The notes below the pieces were generated by a model. That model saw only the letters and a list, made by a program, of their open reading frames with translations. It did no database searches and was not told the DNA's origin. Shown here piece after piece: positions 48,391 to 58,162 of a stretch of DNA of 64,000 nucleotides. The translations under genes were made by a program, and so were the position numbers. The first letter of the stretch is position 1, and each line of letters begins with the position of its first letter. Source of the stretch: Tremella fuciformis (taxonomy: Eukaryota; Basidiomycota; Tremellomycetes; Tremellales; Tremellaceae); the NCBI GenBank assembly GCA_032768795.1, contig CP136495.1, positions 2,110,501 through 2,174,500 of the forward strand, written 5' to 3'.

Positions 48391-50246
48391 ATGTCCATCC
48401 ACTCTGAGACAAAGGTAGACCCCGACGTCGAAGTCAAAGTCCGCTCTGGCACGGCTCTGGACTATGCGGGGGCCTATGGAGACTACCGTTACACGGCTGA
48501 AGAGGGTTAGTCACCATCGATCACCACCCCTCCTTTGACCATCCTTTGGGCTTGATTCGCCGATCAAGTCCGTGCGAGCAGGCGTTGCGAGCTAAGCTTC
48601 TGGCGCTGCGAGCAAGCGCTGATGACAGTCACTGCCTATGATCTCACTCCGACGCTCAACCGATCCGTCCTTCGCGCGTACGACCTCCGCATCCTTCCCA
48701 TGGCCATGATAATGTACCTTTTCTCGGCGCTCGACCGTGGAAACGTCAGCAATGCGAAGAGCGATCACATGGACAAGGACCTGGGCTTCACAGGCAACCA
48801 ATACAATACTATGCTCACTGTCTTCTACGTTCCCTTCTGCCTCTGCGCATACCCTGGGACCTTCCTCACGAAGAAATTTGGCGCCAACATCATGCTCCCG
48901 GTGTATATGTTCGGCTGGGGGGTGATGGCCATGTGCAACGCCGCAGTCAAGAAGTGAGCACTGAATTCAGCTCTGTCCTGAGCAGCGTGCTCACGGCTAG
49001 CTTCGCCCAATGCTTGGTCGTGCGTCTCCTGCTTGGTATCTTCGAGGGATGCTTTGGCGCATCGCTCATTATGTTCCTGTGAGCCAAGATATTGAGATCA
49101 CGTGACTTGCTCACTTTAGCGCTTGCTTCTACACACGAGCCGAGCTTGGGAAACGGATGGCGGCTTGGTATTCTATGGTTGCCGTGTCAGGAGCCTTCTC
49201 AGGCTTACTGAGCTTCGGGCTGTTCCAGGTGAAGAGCAGCCTCAAGGGATGGCAGCTGCTGTTCTTGCTCGAGGGTGCCCTCACCCTCGTGTGTGCCACT
49301 GCGGCCTAGTGCGTTCCTGAACTACGTGATGCCCGCCTGCCACTAATCACTCAGCTTCGTCCTCCCGACCTACCCTGGCAGAGCCAAGTTCCTCTCGCCC
49401 GAGCAAAAGACGGCGGGCGTTATGCGACTGCTGCTCGACTCCTCCAACGAGGTCAACGCCGACTTCAACCTCCGCGAGTGGCTGGCTCCCGCTAAGGAAT
49501 GGGAGACATGGGTGTGGGGCGGTTACTGCTTGGTCAGTCTGCCCAATCAGCTTCCTTCATTTTGCTGATTCTCAGATTTATGGCGTCGCCAACCAGACCG
49601 CCTCCGTTTTCCTGACTCAGATCGTCGGGCGCTTCGGCTACAGTACTGTCAAGACGAATCTGCTGACTGTGGGTCCCTACTCGTGCGCCACTGCCGTCCT
49701 TTGTAAGTTGTGCACTTTCTACTCTTCAGCGGCTGATGTTCAGGGGCATTCGTGTACTCCTCTGACCGCAATCGCGAGCGTACGCTGCACGTCATGGGCG
49801 CCAACCTGCTCGTCGTGATCGGCTGCATCATCCTGGTCTCGATCCCCACCACCAATCACGGCGTCGGATACTTTGCGACTTTCCTCATTGCCAGCGGGGC
49901 CTTCATCCCTTCCTGTCTGTGGCAGTCGTTTGTGCAGAACAACACGACCAAGGAGAACTCCAAGGCCTTCCGCTCGTCGGTCATGAACTTTGGCTCGAAC
50001 GCCGGCGGGATCGTCTCTGCCAACATCTTCCTCTCCAAGTGGGCGCCCAAGTACACCACGCCGTTGATCATCTCCGCGTGCATCGCGTTTACTGGTATCC
50101 TCGTTCTCGCCTCTCTTAGGACCTACATGATGATCGACAACAAGCGCAGGAATCAGGCGCAGGGCGTCAACTGGACCAGCTTGGACGTCCCCACTGCGGC
50201 GTTGGTCAACGGCAAACGAGACCCCAACTTCAGGCACTTCTTGTAG
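48391..50246 (+). CDS. MFS permease, anion:cation symporter family (Dal5-like)
   Basis: Importer of the Dal5/Seo1/Tna1 group, whose members carry allantoate, nicotinate, vitamins or organic acids. Exon 1 is MSIHSETKVDPDVEVKV. Then come LRAYDLRILPMAMIMYLFSALDRGNVSNAK (the DRGN motif, near 48700-48760), YNTMLTVFYVPFCLCAYPG, RLLLGIFEGCFGASLIMFL, CFYTRAELGKRMAAWYSM (the TRxELGxR loop), LREWLAPAKEW, and a C-terminal half with LCSxNTTKENSKA-like ENSKAFRSSVMNFG. Six short introns. The divergent 2-oxoglutarate oxygenase suggests joint regulation (inference). Confidence 0.92.
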
Positions 50247-50540
50247 AGCTACCGCGAGTGTGTGTTCTGGGAGACGTACAGTATAGATGGAGTCTGGGTG
50301 GACCGACTCCTGCAAAGAGGCGTTGTTATACATGGTATTGAGTCCGGCAGAGGGTCGCGTCTGGATGGGAGACCTATCGCGTAGCCGGGGCAAGGCGGCT
50401 TATGATGGATGTCCCATGCATCCCCTATCGATCGCAGGACGCGCTGGCTCTCGCAAGAAGTAGGTGCTACGAGTAGCTGAGGGCATACACAAACAGTGGG
50501 TTTCTCGCATGCATCCGGGCGAGACCTCGAGTCCTTTTGC

Positions 50541-50941
50541 TCATGCCAAATCCTCTTTCTGCAGCGCCTGCCTGCGCATCTCTGACTCCTCTTCTCGAGC
50601 CAAGGCATGGCCGATAGGCGGGTCTTCACACCTCAAACCGTCAGCAAAGGTGCAGGAAGCCACTGAGAGACGACCTCACATGTGTCCGCTACAATTGCAA
50701 TCCGTGGTGCAGTAGCCAGCTGGCGACGAGCAGCACAGGCAGCAGATGGTGTACTGGGGGCAATCGCTGGACCCCGTACAGACCCTGTGGACTATCCTAG
50801 TGATGAGTGTATGATCAGCCACGGTAGAGCAGTAACCTACAGTCTCTCATCAATGCCAGCTCGTGTTACTGTCTTCGCCATACCAAGGCGTAGGCTGAAG
50901 ACTAGCAAACTCAGCACGGCCAGGTGGGTGGTTCGGAGCAT
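50541..50941 (-). CDS. Small secreted eight-cysteine-type protein, copy 1
   Basis: Three exons, 50841-50941, 50680-50796 and 50541-50631, give 102 residues. Exon 1 is a signal peptide (MLRTTHLAVLSLLVFSLRLG). Exon 2 carries VCTGSSDCPQYTICC, two extra cysteines (LCC), then GYCTTDCNCSGHM. Exon 3 begins with the last conserved Cys (CEDPP) and ends ALQKEDLA. The shared pattern is CX5CX5CC...CX3CXCX4C, and both introns are phase 2, as in four neighbouring genes. Function unknown; expected extracellular and disulfide-bonded. It is the most distal copy, nearest the Dal5 permease. Not visible as a single long frame. Confidence 0.75.
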
Positions 50942-51077
50942 GACCAGAATGAAGCTCGTGCGAATGTCCGAAGGACAACGGGGAAACCTCCTTCTGTCTC
51001 GGGTGACTGATATAGACTGCCTCGCAGACAGAGTGGTCCTGCGCGGGGAAACATCCGCACGCAGTCCGTCGGCACTC

Positions 51078-51210
51078 ACCACGACGGAATCTTAGCTCTG
51101 AGGCAATGGGATTCCGGTCACCTGTTGCCCGCTCAGCACTTGCTATGAGTGATGAGCGGGCAACAGGTGACCGGAATCCCATTGCCTCAGAGCTAAGATT
51201 CCGTCGTGGT
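51078..51210. repeat. Perfect inverted repeat, 58-bp arms, 17-bp spacer
   Basis: Arms 51078-51135 and 51153-51210 are exact reverse complements; the spacer is GCACTTGCTATGAGTGA. It lies 136 bp upstream of copy 1's ATG and 223 bp beyond copy 2's stop. No similar sequence was noticed elsewhere in the window. Confidence 0.95.
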
Positions 51211-51433
51211 AACGTCTCACTCGTCCCGTTCTTCTAGATCGACGTCGGGTATGTAGTGCGAGTATTCCTAAGTGCATGCAACATTCAAACGACGCGCTCC
51301 CGGACGGACGGAGGAGGGCACGCAGATCTGATGAATAGATATCGACGAGCTCCTTTGGAGGGCGACATTCCGTTATGCACACATGCATCGACATGCTGCA
51401 GGCCAGGGCGGGAAGTGATGGCTGCGCCTCCGC

Positions 51434-51796
51434 CTAATCCGCCCTGTTGGAGCGCTCAATGTCGGGACGAAGGCAACTGGGATTCAATCAGGGACGAAGG
51501 TAGAGGACACTGGACTCACATTTGATCGTAACATAAGCAAGCGGCTTCGCAGAACCCATCGTTCTTGGTCCGGGAACAGCAGATCGTGCTTGATGGGCAA
51601 TCCGAGTTCTTCTTGCAGGATTGGCGTTTTCTTATTCTAACGGTTAGCGAGAGACGGGGCGAGAATGTCACATCACCCACCGATCGGCATCAGTGTCTAG
51701 GCCTAAGGGCTCGCCTCTTTCCAAGGCCAGGCTCATACACACGTCGACTAGAATCATCAGGCCGCCCAGAAAGATCAAGAAGTTGGTGGGTCGCAT
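51434..51796 (-). CDS. Small secreted eight-cysteine protein, copy 2
   Basis: Three exons (51681-51796, 51520-51636, 51434-51476), 91 residues. Signal region MRPTNFLIFLGGLMILVDV, then a short spacer ending IRKRQSC, in which RKR is a possible Kex2 site directly before the first cysteine. Core: SCKKNSDCPSSTICCSR, GFCEAACLCYDQ, with the final Cys in exon 3 (ICLRPD). Spacing CX5CX5CCX8CX3CXCX4C. Exon 2 is 117 nt, as in copy 1. The shortest third exon of the set. Intron acceptors are preceded by CTAAC or CTGAT branch motifs. Confidence 0.77.
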
Positions 51797-52269
51797 GACG
51801 AGTAAGAGATTATGAGTGACGCCGTCTCGCCATGTACTTGGTTGGTTCTTATACAGACGGGACCATCGCACCGCTTGCGTGACCGCATGGTACTATCCCC
51901 ATGCTTTTCCGGATCCTCGAACGTTCATGATCCGAAACAAACTAGATATTGCGTCTCTCTTCCTTTTGATCCAGGAAGCTCTTCGGCTCCGCCCCTGCAT
52001 CCCGGGATAGATAACGGCCTCGGTCCGGCTTCTGCTCTACTTCGACGCGTGGAGCAGCTGTGCGCAGGTGGACGCATGGGGGTCCTTCGTGATTCCCTAA
52101 CTCAGCCCGAGGCAGCCTGAGAGAGCCTCAAGGGGAGGAGAGTATGGGCGCTCCAGGCGATGGTATCTCACTCTACGTTCGCCGGGCTAGCTTCCAGACT
52201 CATTGTGCGGCCACTTTGATACATTTGCACGCGCTACCCAGAAAACCGCTGCCTTTCCGTCGAGGTTCC
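51797..52269. other. Intergenic between copies 2 and 3
   Basis: 473 bp with no cysteine-motif exon or other gene recognised. Confidence 0.4.
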
Positions 52270-52688
52270 TCAAGAGAGATCCCGCGAATCGGGGTAGCCA
52301 TCGCCCCTACCCACTTCCTCATGCTCTTCAGCCGTGACCGGAGGGGGGCAGCTATTCGTTAGCTTGGTCACGGGCATGTGCGTACTCGCACCTATGGCCG
52401 ATGCAGTTGCAGTCGGTGGTGCAGAACCCCTCGCCGTTGAAGAAGCAGCACTTTTTCCCGGAAGGGCAGCTGCTAGTCTTGCGGCAACTTTTCGGAAAAG
52501 CACGTCTGGCTGTGAGCTTGGTGCATGTCACTTCAGGCGTCTGTTTGTAGACTCCGGACAACTCACCCGTGGAGCTCGGGAGAACGAGGTAAGAGGTCGG
52601 GGGTGGTATCATGCGGCCCTTTTGCGGAGCAGACCTTCCAGATGACTGCCATACTGCCAAGCACGAGGGGGAAGAGAGTAAACTTCAT
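52270..52688 (-). CDS. Small secreted eight-cysteine protein, copy 3
   Basis: Three exons (52567-52688, 52392-52505, 52270-52351), 105 residues. The N-terminus MKFTLFPLVLGSMAVIWKVC is hydrophobic, then a Pro-rich spacer (PDLLPRSPELHG). Core: SCRKTSSCPSGKKCCFF, GFCTTDCNCIGH, and exon 3 SCPPPVTAEE. CX5CX5CCX7CX3CXCX4C. If the second intron is retained the reading ends at 52352 after CEYAHARDQANE, which also supplies a Cys but breaks the family's CPPP motif. The acidic tail EEHEEVGRGDG is unique to this copy. Confidence 0.77.
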
Positions 52689-53111
52689 GTTGCTGCAGTG
52701 TTGCCAAGAATGGCGAGTATGACTGTGGAAGACCGAAAGGTGAGTTTCAGTTACTTATCGATCCTAGGAGGTGGAGCAATACTAGAAGAGGTCATGCCGC
52801 GTCCTCGCACGGGGCAAGATCGGGGGGATTTCATCGAGTGGCGCTGGTGGAGCACATGAGGGTCCCACACAGATTGTGACGTCCTGGGCGGGGGCAGTCG
52901 CCGTGAGGTCTATAGTGCGCATCACACATTCTCAGGCTCTCTTTGTCAAAATGCTTTGTCGTCCTATCAGTAGAAGATTTGCACACATGCGTCCCGGAAA
53001 TCTCACTTCCGTGAGGATCCTCGGCCTCATGGTCCACATTCCGAAGCAAGATTGCATGGCTAGGGCGAATAGAGTACCCTATGCGAAGAGGTTCCCGGTA
53101 TGTACATTCCT
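52689..53111. other. Intergenic between copies 3 and 4
   Basis: 423 bp; nothing recognised. Confidence 0.4.
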
Positions 53112-53486
53112 TCAGGCAAGCTCCCCCGAGGGTGCTTCATGACGGACTTTCACGCTCGCACCCCTCGTACCGGATCTCAAGTGCGGTGGAGGGCAGCTAG
53201 GCGTTAGGGCGATAAGCACAGAGTAGGTTGACAATGACCTACCTGAAAGGGTCGCAGTCACAGGCATCTAGGCAAAAACGGCCCTTACAGCAAACCTCAC
53301 CGAACTGGCACTCCGTGTCCTTCTTGCAACTACGGGATTCTTCTCTCCCCGTCAGCGGTGGGTCCTCAAAGAGTCAGTCATAACTCACCTTCGAATCCCA
53401 TCAGATGCAGTCCGAGCGTTGATTTGGGCTTCTTCCACCGCAGCGGCCGAGAGTGCCAACAAGACACAGATGAGGCTGAACTTCAT
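53112..53486 (-). CDS. Small secreted eight-cysteine protein, copy 4
   Basis: Three exons (53389-53486, 53243-53329, 53112-53196), 89 residues. MKFSLICVLLALSAAAVEEA is a clear signal peptide with an AxA-like end. Exon 2 starts at the first cysteine: SCKKDTECQFGEVCCKG, then RFCLDACDCDPF, and exon 3 gives SCPPPHLRSG. The loop between CC and the fifth cysteine is only four residues, the shortest of the set. A TATA box lies 69 nt upstream of the ATG. Both introns are phase 2. Confidence 0.8.
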
Positions 53487-53554
53487 GGCGAGGTGGGAGG
53501 TGGGTTTGTCCAGTGCAATACCGATTGGGAAAGGCCCTCCCGATCTGCGAAGCC

Positions 53555-53564
53555 TATTTATATA
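53555..53564 (-). promoter_or_regulatory. TATA box, eight-cysteine copy 4
   Basis: TATATAAATA on the minus strand, 69 nt before the ATG at 53486; the clearest core promoter in the cluster. Confidence 0.55.
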
Positions 53565-54017
53565 TCTGCGAGTACACAAATTGTGGTGATGTGAGGCCTT
53601 TCGCAAGTCGTGTATGGGAGACCCGTGTACCGAAAGGAACTCGTCAGGGTTGATGCAGCGCATGGTCGTCCACACAATCTGTGCCGTGTAATGATTGACG
53701 TGCGTGAGATCATGAATGTCACACTGTTGTGACACGATATCAGAAGCTGTGCAGTTCGGGTTGTACGCAGCGTCCTGAGGTCAGGCCGACACTGTGTCGA
53801 GAGCAAATACGGGGGAGTCATGCGATAACGGGTGGATGAGCGCATGCCGTCCCCAGTTCCCATTCAGAGCCCGATCGTTGTGGTCATCCCGTGTAGCGGA
53901 AACAGGCTGGTTTGTGCTGCTCCAGCCCCCACTTACACAACGCGGGCGCACCAAAGGAGGTTTGCGCCCTCATGGCCGGACCCGGGACTCGTCGCCCCCT
54001 TGGTCCCATCGACTGAT

Positions 54018-54267
54018 TTGCACGCGCAGGGCGGCCAAAACGAGTAGAGGATCCAACGAGAGCTCACGTCCCGAAAATCTGTCTCCCTGTCGAGTCTCCA
54101 TCCGAAGCATCGGGAACATGACATTATAGCTGGTCTTCCTCTTGCACTCGTTGCGTACACACGAATGAGGCGAGGCGTCTTTCGCCATGATCATCGTACA
54201 ACTGCCGAGTGTTCGTTCACACGAACGTCCTACTGAGCAGCAAGAGTGGGAAGAGATTACTTTTCAT
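54018..54267 (-). pseudogene. Possible decayed copy of the eight-cysteine family
   Basis: An ATG at 54267 opens MKSNLFPLLLL, close to the start of copy 3 (MKFTLFPLVLG), and a GT donor follows at the same place. Downstream, frames contain HSCVRNECKRK, with two cysteines at a shortened spacing, but no CC pair, and stops interrupt every joining tried. It sits in the 1.1-kb gap between copies 4 and 5, where a further copy would be expected. The relic status is a guess based on the signal sequence and position. The rest of 53487-54631 shows nothing else. Confidence 0.25.
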
Positions 54268-54631
54268 CTTCATTCAAAGGAGAAGAACCGGGAGGCTGAG
54301 GGTGAGTAACCCACTGATTGAATGGAAGGAAATCGATTGAGATACACCGATACTGATCCTGACTCCTGTCGTCGACCATGGACGACAAATCTCACTTGAA
54401 CGATACACTGACCGCGCAGGTGACCCACAGGAAGCACCCCGTACAGCTTGTGCCGATACGAGGGCGCCCATCTCAGTGGTGCTTTTTTCGCTCGGCTACT
54501 CTGTCCGACCTGAAGGAGCTTAGCATACAGCTCCGTCCAGGGCAGCCGAGCTGCGGGGAGCTCCTTGGCACATCAGTCGGGCCAAAATCTGCATGGCCTT
54601 CCAGCTTGAAAGAGCTTAACTCAGCGTTCCT

Positions 54632-55012
54632 TCAATCAACATCCGGTGATGACTGAGCGCGCATGCCGACGCTCGATTCCCTCTTGACAGCTCTCAGCCT
54701 GGGCGGAGGACAGCTGTGCGTAAGGGCTGGGAGTGGATAGTAGCTTTACACTCACTTGCGACCTATGCAAGGGCAGTCGATTGCGCAGTGTCCGGTAGCT
54801 GTTCTAAAGCAGCAAATCTCATTCGATGAACACTGCGCGTTCTTGGTGCAGCTCTTACGGCTGTCAAACCTGCTCGTCAACGTGCCATAGTAGGGACATC
54901 CCGAGAAAGCTCACCTGTGGAGTACATCAGCTCCAGGACGAGCATTGTTCTTGGGTTCTCCAAGCGCACTTGCCGAGACGGCCAGCAAGAGGAAGACCAG
55001 ACCGAGTTTCAT
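54632..55012 (-). CDS. Small secreted eight-cysteine protein, copy 5
   Basis: Three exons (54915-55012, 54756-54869, 54632-54713), 97 residues. MKLGLVFLLLAVSASALGEP is a textbook signal peptide. Exon 2: SCTKNAQCSSNEICCFR, then GHCAIDCPCIGR. Exon 3: NCPPPRLRAV and a basic/Ser-rich tail. CX5CX5CCX7CX3CXCX4C. Copies 3, 4 and 5 share CPPP after the second intron. Reading through that intron would end right after GRK and lose the eighth cysteine. The last copy before the dehydroquinase gene. Confidence 0.8.
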
Positions 55013-55891
55013 AGCAGGGTGGCGAGTTGGCGAGTATTGTGAGCTGCATGGGCCGACTACATCGAGTAGGGACAGATTATGTATCTTCTCAAGATTCACA
55101 ATGACGTCGAGCTGGGTACGTCAGAATCACTTTGTGGGTGACTTGTGTGCGGACAGCGGAACGAACGTCGGCACACTGTGGAGTGCCGCAGTCAAGCAAA
55201 GTTGGTGCAGCGCATGGTCATCTACACATGTTGAGCCTCATATCGACCATGCCGCGTTGGCATTCACACGATACCCGCGAGGTGCGTTTTTACGTACACA
55301 GGATCATGCGGTCACGAGGCGAAGAGGGGAGGGAAGTTGTCAAGATCCATGAGGAGGGGAACAGAGAAGAGGGAGAGCCGATGTTCCCAAACATGTGTAC
55401 TCTATAACTATATGTCACAGGGCGCTCACAGGGCGCTGCAGCTTATCAAAGTTATGAGAGTGTCTCGGCGCCTACACTGCGGCCGGATCTGGATGACGGG
55501 GGGGATTATCATGTAGCGGACGGCCGTATCCGCAGTCCGACTCTTTCTCGGGCGGCCATCATCCCGCATGAAGGACGCCGTGCCGAAGTGAAATGGGGTG
55601 GGGCATGGCCTTGTGAGGTTTGCACACCAGGGATCCCCTGCTTTGGACCTCTTGTACTCAAATTTTCGTTGCATCGTGCCAAGAGTCAGCCCGTACAAGC
55701 CCATTATCTCGTTGACAGCCCGGAGGATACACTTGACAGCTGATGGCCTCTAAGGTCAACATGTGGTCGAGAAAGTGCAGAAAGTGCCGTCAGGGTGTCA
55801 ACTGAGTACCTATCCTTGTCCGATCAGTCAAAAGAATTCAGTCGCTACGACGAGCTCTTTGGCCAAGACAGGTATCTCTTGATAGTAAGCT
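55013..55891. other. Intergenic
   Basis: 879 bp. A 92-codon minus-strand frame at 55426-55704 shows no family signature. No repeat or RNA gene recognised. Confidence 0.4.
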
Positions 55892-56598
55892 CTAGTTCTG
55901 CGGCTCGGCTTTGGGTGGGAATTTGGTATCATCCGCCAAAATCAACTCGGCCGCAAATTCGTAGCCTCTGATCCCGCAGCCCATCTATCGTCAGCTCTGG
56001 GGGGCCAAGCAACGTCTAGGCGGCTCACAATGAGCGCCGTGGCTTTGTCGCGGAAGATAGACTTTTGTCGCCACTCTTCGCGCCCGATATAGTTCCCAAC
56101 GTGCAGCTATGATCATGAGCTCTGCCAGACAGCGACGAGGCACTCACCTCGACAAATGGAATGTTCACCCCCAGTAGGCAGTCTCGCAACGGGACAGAGT
56201 AATGCGTAAATCCACCTGGAATGAGCTTCCAATTCGTCAAGAGTCGCTGGCTGCGGATCTTACCCGGGTTCAGGACGATGGCGTCGGTGCCGTCAAACCG
56301 TGCCGCTTGTATGCGGTCAAGTAGAGCCCCTTCCCAATTGCTGTCATTAGCAGAGGGATTCGTGACGCCGGCCGCGGCCTTGACCTTTGCAGGAAAGAGA
56401 CGGTGCCCCCTCGCTCCTTGACCAACTTGCTGACTTTTGTCTCGACATCCGCTAGAGTGTCATAACCGTAGACTGCATCGTCAACGATCGATGGATGGGC
56501 GGGTTGTGCACGAATGAATCACTATGAGGCTCGCGGGTCCCCAACATGTTGAGGTTGGGCCCGTTGAGCACGAGGATGCTCTTCTTGCCGTCGAGCAT
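55892..56598 (-). CDS. Type II 3-dehydroquinate dehydratase
   Basis: Dodecameric catabolic dehydroquinase (QutE/Qa-2 type) converting 3-dehydroquinate to 3-dehydroshikimate; in fungi it serves quinate breakdown, the biosynthetic step being part of the AROM protein. Start [24 protein letters not shown] contains the signature NGPNLNxLGxREP. Later exons: [33 protein letters not shown] (conserved SNxEGxLID), [16 protein letters not shown] (catalytic His in FTHYS), [16 protein letters not shown] and [15 protein letters not shown]. Five or so introns; splicing at 56110-56150 restores ELHVGN. Tyr of the flexible loop is supplied by an intron-adjacent exon (GYDTL). Confidence 0.88.
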
Positions 56599-56736
56599 TG
56601 TCACGTCGCAGTGAGAGGAAGCTGCTTCGGTGTCGTCGCAAGGACATGCGTACACGTCATGACGAATGGACGTCAACTGCAGAGGGTACTTAATCATCCG
56701 AATCGGACCGGAAATTCAACAGGTCTCTTAGCAGGA

Positions 56737-57961
56737 TTACATCCATACCGGGACTGCTGATTGTTCGAGATTCAATCTTGCAACTACCAACCACTTCGCA
56801 TCGTACACAACTACACCACCGCCGTCCCTGCCTCCCACACATACGTATTTGCCATCTGGACTCACAGACAATGCACGCATATGCGACATGCCAGGCCAAA
56901 GGAATAGCGGAGAACCCATCGTGCCATCTTCATCAAGCTCCAAGACCGCGAGGGCGTCTCGTTCTCGATGGGGGGAGTTTCGGTTGGCACAAATGAGCCT
57001 GTTGCCCTGCAGAACGAGACCAGCGGCCAGCATAGGAACAGTCGAAAGGTGTTTCTCGTCGGAGGGTGGGAATATGGGCACGCGTTGGATGCATCTGGAG
57101 CGTTCATCCGAGCCCAGCAGGGGGAGGGTATGGAGCGTGACGTGATGCGACATCTCCCCGATGATGTACAGCAGCCTCCCTCATAAATGAGCTTGACTTT
57201 CGAGCGGTGTTCCAAGCATACCGTTCGGGTGAACAACTCCATGTCTCGGCCCTTCTCCCTCGATGAAGTCTTCCAGCATGTCTGCGAGATGGAAGCCGGT
57301 CGAAGGCGAGTAAGCGAGACGGAAGACCTTGTTGCACCCCTGATCGGGCACAATTATCTCTTCATCGTGTATGATGATCTGGCAGTCAGTGCGCCTGGCT
57401 GTAAAGTGAATTGTAGGGCTTGCCTGGTGGCAATGCGCGGCCCACTGTCGCTTGTGACTCTGCTTAGTGTAGGGGGCTCTCCAGATGTGAGCCGGCTCGT
57501 CCGTAACGAACCGACCGTCACTATCTATTGGAAGATAGCTCACGCCGCCTCCGAGGAACTGGGGTCATAACGCTGCTGAGGATGCCGCTTGGGAGCTTAC
57601 ATGTGCGATATGCAGGCCCGAGAGGTCGGGCGCAAATTGAACATGACACGGATCGTCTAGGCCAGTCTTAGCAACGCCGATCGTCGTGAAGGAGCCGTCC
57701 GACGAGACTCGTGAGAGGGTAATCTCCCCTCCTCCCGGCGGTCTTGTCACGCTATAGACAAGATTTCGGTGTGTTCTGGTCGTTACACCCTAGCTCTTCT
57801 CGTTGGCAAAGCGCGTCTCACGGATGCTGTTCTACCCAGTCCGGTGACTTTCCGATGACAGACCCGGCGAGCGCGCTGAGCGATCCTGCCCCAACGTCCA
57901 GCTCGGCCGAGATAATCTCCTCCCCCATCGTACCAAAGACAAGACGCCGCTTGTCCCCCAT
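56737..57961 (-). CDS. Lactonase, seven-bladed beta-propeller family (6-phosphogluconolactonase / muconate cyclase-like)
   Basis: PF10282-type propeller; relatives hydrolyse 6-phosphogluconolactone or cyclise carboxy-cis,cis-muconate. MGDKRRLVFGTMGEEI starts at 57961. Exons give RNLVYSVTRPPGGGEI, GLDDPCHVQFAPDLSGLHIAH, FLGGGVSYLPIDSDG, AHCHQ, EEIIVPDQGCNKVFRLAY, EGEGPRHGVVHPNG, LLYIIGEMSHHVTLH and a final blade with ALSVSPDGKYVCVGGRDGG. One join (57379-57423) appears to be a GC-AG intron. It lies 139 bp from the dehydroquinase start on the same strand, which favours an aromatic-acid role over a pentose-phosphate one (inference). Confidence 0.87.
57379..57423 (-). other. Probable GC-AG intron in the lactonase gene
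   Basis: 45 nt with donor CAG|GCAAGC and acceptor CTGACTGCCAG. Removal brings AHCHQ next to IIIHDEEIIVPDQG, which gives the family's usual spacing between the His motif and VPDxG. The stretch has no stop, so retention would only insert 15 residues. Confidence 0.6.
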
Positions 57962-58162
57962 CTTGCTAGTATCAGTAGCAAGAGCCGATAGACACATGAG
58001 AAAACATCATCATCACTCATGGCATGAGCGGCGGCGCTGCAACTAAGCGTTCTGCTAAACATTTTTTCGCTTAATCCTCCAGATCTCGGCCTTCTTCTAC
58101 ATCGATGCATGGTCGAAGATGCGAATGCGGACTCAATGCTAGGTATAGGGTATGATCTCCAC

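Noticed and set aside
55426..55704. 92-codon minus-strand frame
   Set aside because: No recognisable domain, no supporting exons or start context.
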